Notes under the pieces: model-generated
What the model saw: only the letters and a program-made list of their open reading frames with translations
What the model was told of the DNA's origin: nothing
Databases searched by the model: none
Made by a program: the position numbers and the translations under genes
Shown here: piece after piece, positions 51,737 to 61,221 of the stretch
Layout: the number at the start of each line of letters is the position of its first letter
Numbering within the stretch: the stretch's first letter is position 1
Source: Streptomyces humidus
GTDB taxonomy: Bacteria > Actinomycetota > Actinomycetes > Streptomycetales > Streptomycetaceae
Assembly (NCBI RefSeq): GCF_014649655.1
Contig: NZ_BMTL01000031.1
Span: 58,616 to 122,615, forward strand
DNA: 64,000 nt
Direction of reading: 5' to 3'

Positions 51737-52276
51737 ATGCTCACGACCCTCAGCACCTCCTACACCGACACGCGCGCGGCCGATCTCGCCTGGGCCCTGG
51801 GGCGCGAGCCGCTGCCCGCCCTCGCCACCCTCGACCTCGAACTGTCCGCTGCCAAGTTGCAGTTGAGACTCCTCGGCGCCTCGCACCAGGTGCTGCTGGA
51901 GGAGGAGCAGGGCTGTTGTTCGGAGACGGTGGCCTGCATCCCCGGCAGCAGCACCCCCCTCCCGCTGGGCGTCGCCAAGCGGGTGGGCGACTGGGAGTAC
52001 GAGTTCGCGGCGCGCGTCGAGGTGCTCTCGCCGGGCCAGTTCGCGGGCCGTGCCCAGGAACTCCTGGCCCTCGTCTCCGAGCACCCGCACGGCCTGGCCG
52101 GCGTCTTCCCGGGCAGTCCGCACGCCTTCACCGCACTGCTCGCCCAACGGCAGGAGGGCCAGGTGCACTGGCGCACCTGGCACGCCTACCCGCAGGACGG
52201 CCAGTTGGTGGCGACCCGCACCAGAGTGGGCATCCGGGCACGCTCGGGTGACCCCGTCCCGTTGGCGGCGACCTAA
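51737..52276 (+). CDS. DUF2617 family protein
   Basis: 179 aa from ATG 51737. The opening TLSTSYTDTRAADLAWAL, ALATLDLEL, the central CCSETVACIPG and the end HWRTWHAYPQDGQLVATRT are characteristic of DUF2617 in actinomycetes. The function is unknown. It is conserved next to the spermidine-synthase-like gene 81 bp downstream. Confidence 0.85.
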   Translation: MLTTLSTSYTDTRAADLAWALGREPLPALATLDLELSAAKLQLRLLGASHQVLLEEEQGCCSETVACIPGSSTPLPLGVAKRVGDWEYEFAARVEVLSPGQFAGRAQELLALVSEHPHGLAGVFPGSPHAFTALLAQRQEGQVHWRTWHAYPQDGQLVATRTRVGIRARSGDPVPLAAT

Positions 52277-52357
52277 ACGCACCGGCCCGCACAGCGCCCC
52301 GAGTTCCACACGTGTGGGTGACGAAGGGTGCCCGCACCGTGACGTAACGTCGCAGTC

Positions 52358-53995
52358 GTGATCGAAGCGCAGGCACCAGCTCCGCCCGGCGCCCCGCCGT
52401 CCTGGCGGGGTCCCGCGCGGCTCCCCGTCCGGCCGGGCACCGGGCGGTTCCTGGTCCTCGCGTGCGTCTTCGTCTGCGCCGCCTGTGGTCTCGTCTACGA
52501 ACTCGAACTCGTCGCGCTCGCCTCCTACTTGATCGGCGACTCCGTCACCCAGGCGTCCGTCGTGCTGTCCGTCATGGTCTTCGCGATGGGCATCGGCTCC
52601 CTGGCCGCCAAACGGCTGCGCCGGTTCGCCGCGGCCGGCTTCGGCGCGCTGGAGGCGGCCCTCGCGCTGGTCGGCGGCTGCAGCGCCATGGCCCTGTACG
52701 CGGTGTTCGCCTGGACGGGCGCCTGGGGCGGCCTGTGGGCCGGCGGCCCCCGTGTGCTGCTGGTCGCGTTCTCCCTCGCCATCGGCCTGCTCATCGGCGC
52801 CGAGGTGCCCCTTCTCATGGAGCTCATCCAGCGCGTCCGCCACCAGGACGCGGGCGGCGCGGTGGCGGACCTGTTCGCCGCGGACTACGTGGGCGCGCTG
52901 GTGGGCGGCCTCGCCTTTCCGTTCCTGCTGCTGCCGTTCCTGGGCCAGTTGACGAGCTCGCTGCTGACCGGCGCGGTCAACGTCGTGGCGGGGGCCGCCC
53001 TGGTGCTGGGCCTGTTCCGCCGCGACCTCACCTGCCGGGCCCGCTGCCTCCTGCTCGTCGCCAACGTCATCGTCCTCGGCGTCCTCGCCTCCGCCGCCGT
53101 CCTCGTCGACGACTTCGAACGGGCGTCACGGCAGGCGGTCTACGGCGACGACGTCCGGGTGGCGGTGCAGACGGGCGTCCAGGAGATCGTCCTCACCGGG
53201 GGCGCCGACGGCCGTCCCCCCGACCTCTACCTCGACGGCCGGCTGCGGTTCGGCGGCCGCGAGGAGCGGCGCTACCACGAGGCGCTGGTCCACCCCGCGA
53301 TGAACGGCCCCCACGCGCGCGTGCTGATCCTCGGCGGCGGCGACGGCCTGGCGGCCCGTGAGGCCCTCGCCCATCCCGGCGTCCGCCGCGTCGACGTCGT
53401 CGACCCCGACCCCGGCCTGGTCCGGCTGGCCCGCACCGACCCGGCGCTGTCCCGCCTCAACGGCGGCGTCTACCGCGACCCGCGCGTCCATGTCAGCGCC
53501 GCGGACGCCTTCCAGTGGCTGCGCGAGGCGTCCGCGGCGACGTACGACGTGGTCGTCGCCGACCTGCCCGACCCGGGCATCACGGCCAGCACCAAGCTGT
53601 ACTCCCAGGAGTTCTACGGCCTCGCCCGGCGGGCCCTGGCCCCCGGCGGCCGCCTCGTGGTGCACGCGGGCCCGGTCGCGAGCCGGGCGCGTGTGTTCTG
53701 GACGGTGGAGGCGACGCTGCGCGCGGCCGGCCTGCGCACGGCCCCCTACCGGGTGGACGGCCGCGCCACCGGCTTCACCGCGGGTCCTGACCGCACCACC
53801 GACGTCGCCCGCGCGCCTCGCGACTGGGGCTTCGTCCTGGCCGCCGCCGAGGCCCGCCCGCCGCTGCGCCTCGACCCGCACGCGCGCCCCCTGCACACCC
53901 TGACCCAGGCCGCTCTGACGGCGGACGCGCGAGCGGCCGAAGGCACGCGGGTGACGGGAGCACGGGCGTCCACATTGGTGCATCCGCGCTACTGA
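52358..53995 (+). CDS. Membrane-fused spermidine synthase (polyamine aminopropyltransferase)
   Basis: 545 aa with GTG start. About residues 25-250 contain six to seven membrane segments. The C-terminal half is a SpeE-type domain with YLDGRLRFGGREERRYHEALVHPA, the SAM-binding ILGGGDGLAAREAL, VDPDPGLVRLAR, and the Asp-containing VVADLPDPG. It would transfer aminopropyl from decarboxylated SAM to putrescine. The fused family is often of uncertain substrate and may make other amines. Confidence 0.9.
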   Translation: MIEAQAPAPPGAPPSWRGPARLPVRPGTGRFLVLACVFVCAACGLVYELELVALASYLIGDSVTQASVVLSVMVFAMGIGSLAAKRLRRFAAAGFGALEAALALVGGCSAMALYAVFAWTGAWGGLWAGGPRVLLVAFSLAIGLLIGAEVPLLMELIQRVRHQDAGGAVADLFAADYVGALVGGLAFPFLLLPFLGQLTSSLLTGAVNVVAGAALVLGLFRRDLTCRARCLLLVANVIVLGVLASAAVLVDDFERASRQAVYGDDVRVAVQTGVQEIVLTGGADGRPPDLYLDGRLRFGGREERRYHEALVHPAMNGPHARVLILGGGDGLAAREALAHPGVRRVDVVDPDPGLVRLARTDPALSRLNGGVYRDPRVHVSAADAFQWLREASAATYDVVVADLPDPGITASTKLYSQEFYGLARRALAPGGRLVVHAGPVASRARVFWTVEATLRAAGLRTAPYRVDGRATGFTAGPDRTTDVARAPRDWGFVLAAAEARPPLRLDPHARPLHTLTQAALTADARAAEGTRVTGARASTLVHPRY

Positions 53996-54140
53996 CCTGC
54001 CGAGGTCCTGCGTCCACCCCCGTACGGCCCGACGGCGGCGTGACCCCGGCGGGCGCGCGTACCACCGGTCTGAGCGCTGCGCGGCGGAATCCTGGTTTCA
54101 CCGGGTGGTTTCCCCTGCGGGCTGGGTAGGCTCCGCACTC

Positions 54141-55133
54141 ATGGAGCATGAGGTGTTCGTTCCGGTTCCGGCCGAGCGGCTGACGGCGGCCCTCGCCGAT
54201 CCCGCGCAGGTGGCCCGGGCGGTTCCCGGGCTCCAGCAGGACGCCGGCACCGAGCCCGTGGCGGGGCGGCTGAAGGTGCGGATCGGCGGCCACACCATCA
54301 CCTATCGGGGCGCCGTCCGCGTCTCGCCGCGCGAGGACGGCGGATACGCCGTGGAAGGCGACGCGACCGAGGCCCGGGGCAACGGATCCGTGAAACTCGC
54401 CCTCATGCTGCGGCTGCGCGACGCCGAGGGTGGCACGACGCTCCGCTTCGAGGGGACGGCCTCGGCGGACGGCCGGGTCACGGAGCTGCCGCCGGAGGCG
54501 GTCGACTCGGCGGTCGCCCGCCTGCTGAACCGCTTCGCGGGCAATCTGGGCGCCGGGACCGCGTGGACGGCCGAGGACGCGTCGGCTGCCGGAACGCCGC
54601 GGACTCCGGGTCGAGCCGCTCCCCGCAACGATGCCCCCGGGCAGCCCACCGGCGCCGACGCGGCCGACGAGACGCCCGCCCACGGCGCGGCAGAGGCTGA
54701 AGGCGAGGGCGAGGGCGAGGGCGAGGGCGAGGGCGAGGCGACCGGCCGCGGCGAGGCGGACGGCGCGGTCGTCGACGCCGAAGACCTGGAGGCTCCGGAG
54801 AGCCCCGACGACCTGGGCGACGCCGGTGAGACGGACGACGTCGAGGAACCCGCCGCCCATGAGGGCGCCTTCGAGGCGCAGCCGTCCTCGTCGGAGCCGG
54901 ACGATCTCGCCGGCCCCGGAGAGCCGCCCGCCGAGGCCGCGCACGCGCGCCGCACGATGATCGGCCGCAGCGCGGAGGAGGTGGACCATGCTCCGCCGCG
55001 CGGGCGCTACGCGCCGGTCCCGGCCCCGCAGACCGTCGCGCCGAACAGCACGCTGCGCTGGGCCGCGCCGGCAGCCGCGCTGGTGGTCGCGTCGGCGATC
55101 GTGGTCGGCAGGGCGCTGCGCCGACGAGGCTGA
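54141..55133 (+). CDS. SRPBCC/CoxG-like protein with C-terminal TM anchor
   Basis: 330 aa from ATG 54141. Residues 1-150 form the CoxG-type SRPBCC ligand-binding domain (MEHEVFVPVPAERLTAALAD...ARAVPGL...GGHTITYRGAVRV). Then comes ~140 residues of acidic Ala/Glu/Asp-rich linker, including a run of GE dipeptides encoded by repeated GAGGGC, and finally one membrane helix (RWAAPAAALVVASAIVVG) and a basic end. CoxG relatives recruit CO dehydrogenase or other Mo-enzymes to the membrane. No such enzyme is nearby, so the partner is unknown. Confidence 0.8.
   Translation: MEHEVFVPVPAERLTAALADPAQVARAVPGLQQDAGTEPVAGRLKVRIGGHTITYRGAVRVSPREDGGYAVEGDATEARGNGSVKLALMLRLRDAEGGTTLRFEGTASADGRVTELPPEAVDSAVARLLNRFAGNLGAGTAWTAEDASAAGTPRTPGRAAPRNDAPGQPTGADAADETPAHGAAEAEGEGEGEGEGEGEATGRGEADGAVVDAEDLEAPESPDDLGDAGETDDVEEPAAHEGAFEAQPSSSEPDDLAGPGEPPAEAAHARRTMIGRSAEEVDHAPPRGRYAPVPAPQTVAPNSTLRWAAPAAALVVASAIVVGRALRRRG
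54703..54737 (+). repeat. GAGGGC hexanucleotide microsatellite in coding sequence
   Basis: About five to six consecutive GGCGAG units encode alternating Gly-Glu in the linker of the CoxG-like protein. Units can be gained or lost without a frameshift. Confidence 0.8.
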
Positions 55134-55233
55134 CGGCCGCCGACGGCCGGACGGGACGTCCCCCCGGCCCCTCCCGCCGCTCCTCGGCCCCCTGCTCCGC
55201 GGACCCTTCGTCCTGTCCCAGTAGGGTCGTCCC

Positions 55234-56040
55234 GTGAGTGACGAAGACATCACGCTGACCGCGGGTGACGCGGAGGTGACCGTGCAGCCGGGCAACGGCG
55301 GCCGGGTCGGTGGGCTGCGGGTCGGCGGGCTCGAACTGCTGCGCCAGGGTGAGCGGTTCGGCTGTTTCCCGATGGTCCCGTGGTGCGGCCGGATCCGCGA
55401 CGGCCGCTTCCGGGACGGCGCGACCGTACGCCAGATGCCGCTCAACGCCGGCCCGAACGCCATCCACGGCACCGCCCGCGACGGCGCCTGGAAGGTGGCG
55501 CGGCGCAAGGCCGACGAGGTGGTGCTGACATACGCGCTGGTGGAGCCCTGGCCCTACCCGGGACTGGTCACCCAGGTGATCACGCTGGCCGGGGCCGAGC
55601 TGCGGATCGCGATGTCCGTCGAGGCCCTCGACTCGTCGTTCCCGGCGCAGATCGGCTGGCACCCCTGGTTCAACCGGAACCTCGGCGGCCGTGACGGGCG
55701 GGAAGGACAGGACGTCCAGGTCTCCTTCGACCCGGCCTGGCAGGAGGAGCGCGGCGACGACCATCTGCCGACCGGCAACCGCGTCGCCCCTAAGCCCGGC
55801 CCCTGGGACGACTGCTTCGGCATGCCCGGCGGCGTCGACGTCACGCTGACCTGGCCCGGACAGCTGGAGCTGAAGGTGACCAGCCGCGAGGAGTGGGTGG
55901 TCGTCTACGACGAGCAGGAAGCGGCCGTGTGCGTGGAGCCGCAGACCGGGCCGCCGGACGGGCTGAACACGCTTCCGCGCCTGGTCACCCCGTTGGAGCC
56001 GCTGGAGGCGGCGACCACCTGGTCCTGGACCCGCCTCTGA
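55234..56040 (+). CDS. Aldose 1-epimerase family protein
   Basis: 268 aa, GTG start. It shows the β-sandwich mutarotase pattern: VTVQPGNGGRVGGLRVGG, the catalytic His in NAIHGTARDGAW, QIGWHPWFNRNLG, and Glu in VCVEPQTGPPDGLN. It interconverts anomers of hexoses or hexose-6-phosphates. The gene is close upstream of pyrE (22-bp gap). Confidence 0.88.
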   Translation: MSDEDITLTAGDAEVTVQPGNGGRVGGLRVGGLELLRQGERFGCFPMVPWCGRIRDGRFRDGATVRQMPLNAGPNAIHGTARDGAWKVARRKADEVVLTYALVEPWPYPGLVTQVITLAGAELRIAMSVEALDSSFPAQIGWHPWFNRNLGGRDGREGQDVQVSFDPAWQEERGDDHLPTGNRVAPKPGPWDDCFGMPGGVDVTLTWPGQLELKVTSREEWVVVYDEQEAAVCVEPQTGPPDGLNTLPRLVTPLEPLEAATTWSWTRL

Positions 56041-56062
56041 GCGCCGCCTCTAAGCTGAGGGC

Positions 56063-56611
56063 ATGACGGACACTCGCGGCGCGCTGCTGCAGCAGATCAA
56101 GGACAAGGCCGTGGTGCACGGCAAGGTGACCCTGTCGTCGGGTCTGGAGGCGGACTACTACATCGACCTCCGCCGCGTCACCCTCGACGGGGAGGCCGCC
56201 CCGCTGGTCGGCCAGGTGCTGCTCGACCTGACCGCCGAGCTGGAGTTCGACGCCGTCGGCGGGCTCACGATGGGCGCCGACCCCGTCGCCGGCGCCATGC
56301 TGCACGCGGCCGCCGCGCGCGGGCGCAGGCTGGACGCGTTCGTCGTGCGCAAGACGGCGAAGGCGCACGGGATGCAGCGGCGGGTGGAGGGCCCGGACAT
56401 CAGGGGCCGCCGGGTCCTCGTCGTGGAGGACACCTCGACCACCGGCGGCTCGCCGCTCGCCGCCGTGGAGGCGGTGCGCGAGGCGGGCGCCGAGGTGGTG
56501 GCCGTGGCGACCATCGTGGACCGGGCCACCGGCGCCGACCAGAAGATCCGCGAGGGTGCGGGGGTGCCCTACCTGTTCGCCTACTCGAAGGACGAGCTGG
56601 GCCTGGACTGA
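56063..56611 (+). CDS. pyrE: Orotate phosphoribosyltransferase
   Basis: 182 aa. KVTLSSGLEADYYIDLR is the typical OPRT start, and the PRPP-binding loop is VLVVEDTSTTGGS at about residues 118-130. FVVRKTAKAHG holds the catalytic lysines. It makes orotidine 5'-phosphate in pyrimidine synthesis. It is close after the epimerase gene and before a repetitive, hairpin-rich intergenic region. Confidence 0.95.
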   Translation: MTDTRGALLQQIKDKAVVHGKVTLSSGLEADYYIDLRRVTLDGEAAPLVGQVLLDLTAELEFDAVGGLTMGADPVAGAMLHAAAARGRRLDAFVVRKTAKAHGMQRRVEGPDIRGRRVLVVEDTSTTGGSPLAAVEAVREAGAEVVAVATIVDRATGADQKIREGAGVPYLFAYSKDELGLD

Positions 56612-56620
56612 GCCGGACCG

Positions 56621-56659
56621 CCTGGACCGCGCCGGATCTGGATCGGGCCCCGGTCCAGG
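56621..56659 (+). terminator. inverted repeat in pyrE-fba gap
   Basis: CCTGGACCG (56621-56629) and CGGTCCAGG (56651-56659) pair with a 21-nt loop, followed by further GGTCCGG/CCGGACC repeats up to ~56700. It is probably the pyrE terminator region. The rest of the 270-bp gap would hold the fba promoter. Confidence 0.5.
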
Positions 56660-56881
56660 CGGGTCCGGTCCGGTCCGGTCTGGACCGGGCCGGGTCCGGA
56701 CGGGCAGGCACTGTCCCGCCTCGTCGACCCGGCGCCGCCCGGCACGCCGACCAGTACGCGGACCAGGCATGGACCATTCGCGCATCTCTGGAAAGATGGG
56801 CACGACGACGACGTCAACCCAAGGTCTAGGTCAGGGCCGCAGCACGCATATCGTCAACCCGCACAATCAAGGAGCGGACAG

Positions 56882-57913
56882 ATGCCCATCGCAACCCCCG
56901 AGGTCTACAACGAGATGCTCGACCGGGCGAAGGCAGGCAAGTTCGCCTACCCGGCCATCAACGTCACCTCGACGCAGACCCTGCACGCGGCGCTGCGCGG
57001 CTTCGCCGAGGCGGAGAGCGACGGCATCATCCAGATCTCCACGGGTGGCGCCGAGTTCCTGGGCGGCCAGTACAGCAAGGACATGGTGACGGGCTCGGTC
57101 GCCCTCGCCGAGTTCGCGCACATCGTCGCCGAGAAGTACCCGGTCACCGTCGCCCTGCACACGGACCACTGCCCCAAGGACAAGCTGGACGGCTACGTGC
57201 GTCCGCTCCTCGCGGTCTCCGAGGAGCGCGTGAAGGCGGGCCGCAACCCGCTGTTCCAGTCGCACATGTGGGACGGCTCCGCCGAGACCCTCGCCGACAA
57301 CCTCGCCATCGCGCAGGAGCTGCTCGCCCGCGCCGCCGCCGCGAAGATCATCCTCGAGGTGGAGATCACCCCGACCGGCGGCGAGGAGGACGGCGTCTCG
57401 CACGAGATCAACGACTCCCTGTACACGACGGTGGACGACGCGGTGCGCACCGTCGAGGCGCTCGGGCTCGGCGAGAAGGGCCGCTACCTGCTGGCCGCGT
57501 CCTTCGGCAACGTCCACGGCGTGTACAAGCCGGGCAACGTCGTGCTCCGTCCCGACCTGCTCAAGGAGCTGAACGAGGGCGTCGCCGCGAAGTACGGCAA
57601 GCCGGCCGGCGCGCAGCCGTTCGACTTCGTCTTCCACGGCGGCTCCGGCTCCACCGCGGAGGAGATCGCGACCGCGCTGGACAACGGCGTCGTCAAGATG
57701 AACCTCGACACGGACACGCAGTACGCCTTCACGCGTCCCGTCGCCGACCACATGTTCAAGAACTACGACGGCGTCCTGAAGGTCGACGGCGAGGTCGGCT
57801 CCAAGAAGACCTACGACCCGCGGACCTGGGGCAAGCTGGCCGAGGCGGGCATGGCGGCCCGCGTCGTCGAGGCCACGCAGCACCTGCGTTCGGCGGGCCA
57901 GAAGATCAAGTAG
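56882..57913 (+). CDS. fba: Fructose-bisphosphate aldolase, class II
   Basis: 343 aa. Glycolytic/gluconeogenic zinc aldolase: PAINVTSTQTLHAALRGFAEA, the zinc-ligand and active-site ALHTDHCPKDKLDG near residues 98-110, VEITPTGGEEDGV, FGNVHGVY, and the phosphate-binding FHGGSGSTAEEI near residue 250. Length and order are as in other actinobacterial class IIA aldolases. It has its own promoter region and ends in a strong hairpin. Confidence 0.96.
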   Translation: MPIATPEVYNEMLDRAKAGKFAYPAINVTSTQTLHAALRGFAEAESDGIIQISTGGAEFLGGQYSKDMVTGSVALAEFAHIVAEKYPVTVALHTDHCPKDKLDGYVRPLLAVSEERVKAGRNPLFQSHMWDGSAETLADNLAIAQELLARAAAAKIILEVEITPTGGEEDGVSHEINDSLYTTVDDAVRTVEALGLGEKGRYLLAASFGNVHGVYKPGNVVLRPDLLKELNEGVAAKYGKPAGAQPFDFVFHGGSGSTAEEIATALDNGVVKMNLDTDTQYAFTRPVADHMFKNYDGVLKVDGEVGSKKTYDPRTWGKLAEAGMAARVVEATQHLRSAGQKIK

Positions 57914-57958
57914 GTCTCGCGGAGGGCCGACCCGGCCCCGGAGGCATCACGAGTGAAC

Positions 57959-57989
57959 GAGTCCGGCGCCTGTCTACGGCGCCGGGCTC
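57959..57989 (+). terminator. terminator hairpin after fba
   Basis: GAGTCCGGCGCC (57959-57970) pairs with GGCGCCGGGCTC (57978-57989) around a 7-nt loop, 12 bp with one G-T. It lies 46 nt after the aldolase stop and just before the MFS gene. Confidence 0.8.
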
Positions 57990-58005
57990 GCTGTATACCT
58001 GGGGC

Positions 58006-59511
58006 ATGCCCGACGTCCGGCTCGCCTCGTCCCAGGGCAGGTGGGTCCTGTTCACCACCGTGCTCGGCTCCAGCATGGCCCTGCTCGACTCGACCGTCGT
58101 CAATGTGGCGCTCCCGCGCATCGGCCGCGACCTGGACGCCGACCTCGCCGTCCTGCAGTGGACGGTCAACGCGTACCTGCTGACGCTGGCCGGGCTGATC
58201 CTGCTCGGCGGCTCCCTGGGGGACCGCTACGGACGGCGGAAGGTGTTCGTCGTCGGGGTGGTGTGGTTCGCCGCCGCCTCGCTGCTGTGCGGGCTCGCCC
58301 CGAACGCCGCCGTGCTGGTCGCCGCCCGCGCCCTGCAGGGAGTCGGCGGCGCGCTCCTCACGCCGGGCTCGCTGGCGCTCATCCAGGCCTCCTTCCACTC
58401 CGAGGACCGGGGGCGCGCGGTGGGGCTGTGGTCCGGGTTCGGCGGCATCGGGGCGGCCGTGGGGCCGTTCCTGGGCGGCTGGCTGGTGGACGGTCCGGGC
58501 TGGCGCTGGGTGTTCTGGCTGAACGTTCCGCTGGCGCTGGTGTGCGTGCCGGTGGCGCTGCGGCACGTCCCCGAGTCGTCCCGGGCCGGGACCGCGGCCG
58601 GTGGAGACGCGACCGGGAAGAGCCGCGCGGGCGGCGGCTTCGACGCGCTGGGCGCCCTCCTGGGCGCGTCGGCGCTCGCCCTCGTCACGTACGCCCTGAT
58701 CGAGGCCGGAAGCGGCTCCCCGGGGGTGGTGGCGGGGGCGGCGGTCCTGGGCGTGGCGGCCGGGGCGGCCTTCGTGGCGGTGGAGCGTCGCAGCCCGGAT
58801 CCGATGCTCCCGCTCGGCATCTTCGCGTCCCGCCAGTTCACGGCCGTCAACCTGGTCACCCTGTGCGTGTACGCGGCCTTCGGCGGCTTCTTCTTCCTGT
58901 GCGTGGTCCAGCTCCAGGTCGTGGTCGGCTGGTCCGCTCTCGGCGCGGGCACCGCGCTGCTGCCGACGACCGTGCTGATGCTGTTGCTGTCGGCCCGCTC
59001 GGGCGAACTGGCCACGCGGATCGGCCCGCGGATCCCGCTCACCGTCGGCCCGCTGCTGTGCGCCGCCGGGATGCTGCTGATGCGGCGGGTGGGGCCGGAC
59101 GCGTCCTACGCCGGCGACGTCCTGCCCGGCGTCCTGGTGCTGGGCGTCGGCATGGTCGCGCTGGTCGCCCCGCTCACCGCGACCGTCCTGGCCTCGGTGG
59201 ACGTGAGCCGGGCGGGCATCGCCAGCGGCGTCAACAACGCGGCGGCGCGGGCGGCCGGTCTGGTCGCGGTGGCCGCGCTGCCGCTGCTCACCGGCATGGG
59301 CCCGGAGGCGTACCGCTCGGCCCCGGCCTTCGACGAGGCGTTCCGCAAGGCGATGGCGTTGTGCGCAGGGGTGCTGGTGCTGGGGGCGGTGATCGCCTTC
59401 ACGACGGTGCGCAGGCTGCCCCCGGACTGCCGCAGGCCCGAGTGCAGAACCCACGGCAGCGTCCTGGCGCCGCCCCTGGAGGGCGAACGGCCGAACAAGC
59501 GCCTGACGTAG
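58006..59511 (+). CDS. MFS drug transporter (DHA2/EmrB family)
   Basis: 501 aa from ATG 58006. About 14 membrane segments. The A motif GDRYGRRKVFVVG, the early LDSTVVNVALPRI signature and GWRWVFWLNVP are typical of 14-TM proton-driven multidrug efflux pumps. The C-terminus is a short basic tail with two Cys. No regulator is adjacent, so its substrate cannot be inferred. Confidence 0.92.
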   Translation: MPDVRLASSQGRWVLFTTVLGSSMALLDSTVVNVALPRIGRDLDADLAVLQWTVNAYLLTLAGLILLGGSLGDRYGRRKVFVVGVVWFAAASLLCGLAPNAAVLVAARALQGVGGALLTPGSLALIQASFHSEDRGRAVGLWSGFGGIGAAVGPFLGGWLVDGPGWRWVFWLNVPLALVCVPVALRHVPESSRAGTAAGGDATGKSRAGGGFDALGALLGASALALVTYALIEAGSGSPGVVAGAAVLGVAAGAAFVAVERRSPDPMLPLGIFASRQFTAVNLVTLCVYAAFGGFFFLCVVQLQVVVGWSALGAGTALLPTTVLMLLLSARSGELATRIGPRIPLTVGPLLCAAGMLLMRRVGPDASYAGDVLPGVLVLGVGMVALVAPLTATVLASVDVSRAGIASGVNNAAARAAGLVAVAALPLLTGMGPEAYRSAPAFDEAFRKAMALCAGVLVLGAVIAFTTVRRLPPDCRRPECRTHGSVLAPPLEGERPNKRLT

Positions 59512-59601
59512 GCGCCCGGCGGGCCGCACCTCCACAGCCGCCCGGACGACGCCCCGGCGGGCGGCCGGGAGGCGGGCCGGCGGTCGGGGGTCGGGGGGTC
59601 T

Positions 59602-59709
59602 GTGGGCCGTCTGAGGGCGCGGGGCGGGGTGGCCGGGAGGGCGGGCCGGGGGCCGGTGGGCCGTCTGAGTGTGCCGGGCGGGGTGGCCGGGAGGTGGGAG
59701 GGCGCGGGT
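59602..59709. repeat. 54-bp imperfect tandem duplication
   Basis: GTGGGCCGTCTGAG occurs at 59602 and again at 59656, each followed by closely similar G-rich sequence (GGGCGGGGTGGCCGGGAGG). There are two copies in the 247-bp gap between the transporter and the DUF3151 gene. No gene is seen in the gap. Confidence 0.7.
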
Positions 59710-59758
59710 TTCGTGGGTGGGCGGCGACGGTGGGCGGGGGATGGCGCAGACTGAACGC

Positions 59759-60172
59759 ATGTCCCTTCACGAAAACCTCCTCGGGGGTCCGCCCCCGACC
59801 CACCTCCCCGACGACCCCGAGCCGCGCGAGCTCCTCGCGAGCGGCGCCGCGCCCGCGGACGTCGCCGCGAAGTACCCGACGTCCTCGCTGGCCTGGGCCC
59901 GGCTCGCCGACGACGCGTTCGAGCGGGGCAGCGTGGTGGAGTCGTACGCGTACGCCCGTACGGGATACCACCGCGGCCTGGACAGTCTGCGCCGAAGCGG
60001 CTGGAAGGGGCACGGCCCGGTGCCCTGGGAGCATGATCCCAACCGCGGCTTCCTGCGCGCCCTGCACGCCCTCGCCCGCGCCGCGCAGGCCATCGGCGAG
60101 CAGGAGGAGTACGAGCGCTGCTCGCAGTTCCTGAAGGACTCCTCCCCGACGGCGGCCCAGACCCTGGGCTGA
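59759..60172 (+). CDS. DUF3151 family protein
   Basis: 137 aa from ATG 59759 (59741 also possible). SLHENLLGGPPPTHLPDD, SSLAWARLADDAFE, YAYARTGYHRGLD and RGFLRALHALARAAQAIGE are diagnostic. It is highly conserved in actinomycetes downstream of the fba region. The function is unknown. Confidence 0.9.
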   Translation: MSLHENLLGGPPPTHLPDDPEPRELLASGAAPADVAAKYPTSSLAWARLADDAFERGSVVESYAYARTGYHRGLDSLRRSGWKGHGPVPWEHDPNRGFLRALHALARAAQAIGEQEEYERCSQFLKDSSPTAAQTLG

Positions 60173-60375
60173 CCCGCAGGGGGCGCTTTTCGGCCCGTCC
60201 GGTCGTCGTGCCCGTGGCCCGTCCGGTCGTCGCGTGTGGTCCGTCCGGGACTGGTGTGACCGGACGGGCCTTGCGTTTTCGGGCCGGTATTGCGCAGGAT
60301 GCGGGTGGGGACCGGGGCGTCCTGTCGAAAACGGCAGGGGCGGACCGCTACCCGGAGCAACAACAGGAGACAGCG

Positions 60376-61221
60376 ATGTCCCAGCAGGCTCAGCCCGACG
60401 AGGCTTCGGAGCCCGAGACCCCGCATCTCGACTTCGCCGGCACCACGCCGTACGAGGACTACGTCAAGGCGGACGTGCTCACCCACCTCCAGCACACCCT
60501 CTCCGACGACCCCGGAGAGATGGTCTTCCTGGTCACGACCCAGGTGATGGAGTTGTGGTTCACGGTCATCGTGCACGAGTGGGAGACGGCCGCGCGTGCG
60601 CTGCGCGAGGACCGGGTGCCGGTGGCGATCGACGCGCTCAAGCGTTCCGTCCGCGAGCTGGACGCGCTGAACGCGTCCTGGAAGCCGCTCGGCCAGCTCA
60701 CCCCGGCCCAGTTCAACTCCTATCGTTCCGCGCTCGGCGAGGGCTCGGGCTTCCAGTCGGCGATGTACCGGCGCATGGAGTTCCTGCTCGGCGACAAGTC
60801 GGCGTCGATGCTGGTCCCGCACCGCGGCGCGCCCCGCGTGTACGCCGAGCTGGAGAAGGCGCTGCACCAGCCGAGCCTGTACGACGAGGTGCTGCGGCTG
60901 CTGGCCCGGCGCGGCCATGCGATCCCCTCCGCCGTCCTGGAGCGGGACCTCTCACGGCGCTACGAGCCCTCGGCGGACGTCGAGGCGGTGTGGACGGCCG
61001 TGTACGCGGGCGACGAGTCCGACGAGGTGGCCCGACTCGGCGAGGCGCTGACGGACGTCGCCGAGCTGGTGTGGCGCTGGCGCAACGACCACCTGGTCGC
61101 CACCCGCCGCGCGATGGGCGCGAAGGCGGGCACGGGCGGCTCGGCCGGGGTGGCCTGGCTGGAGAAGCGCGCGCAGAAGAACGTCTTCCCGGAGCTGTGG
61201 ACGGCGAGGTCCCATGTCTGA
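60376..61221 (+). CDS. kynA: Tryptophan 2,3-dioxygenase
   Basis: 281 aa from ATG 60376. TPYEDYVKADVLTHLQ, the heme-proximal region around FLVTTQVMELWFTVIVHE, GEGSGFQSAMYRRMEFLLG, and the heme-ligand His in WRNDHLVATRRAMG. It opens the indole ring of tryptophan to N-formylkynurenine. The stop region overlaps the kynU start by 8 bp, so they are one operon. Confidence 0.95.
   Translation: MSQQAQPDEASEPETPHLDFAGTTPYEDYVKADVLTHLQHTLSDDPGEMVFLVTTQVMELWFTVIVHEWETAARALREDRVPVAIDALKRSVRELDALNASWKPLGQLTPAQFNSYRSALGEGSGFQSAMYRRMEFLLGDKSASMLVPHRGAPRVYAELEKALHQPSLYDEVLRLLARRGHAIPSAVLERDLSRRYEPSADVEAVWTAVYAGDESDEVARLGEALTDVAELVWRWRNDHLVATRRAMGAKAGTGGSAGVAWLEKRAQKNVFPELWTARSHV

Noticed and set aside
57268..59511. 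747-codon open frame through fba into the MFS gene
   Set aside because: The first 246 codons are out of frame with the aldolase and low-complexity. Only the part from 58006 is the transporter.
58041..60134. 697-codon open frame overlapping the transporter and DUF3151 genes
   Set aside because: It is out of frame with both recognised proteins and made of Arg/Gly/Ala-rich sequence.
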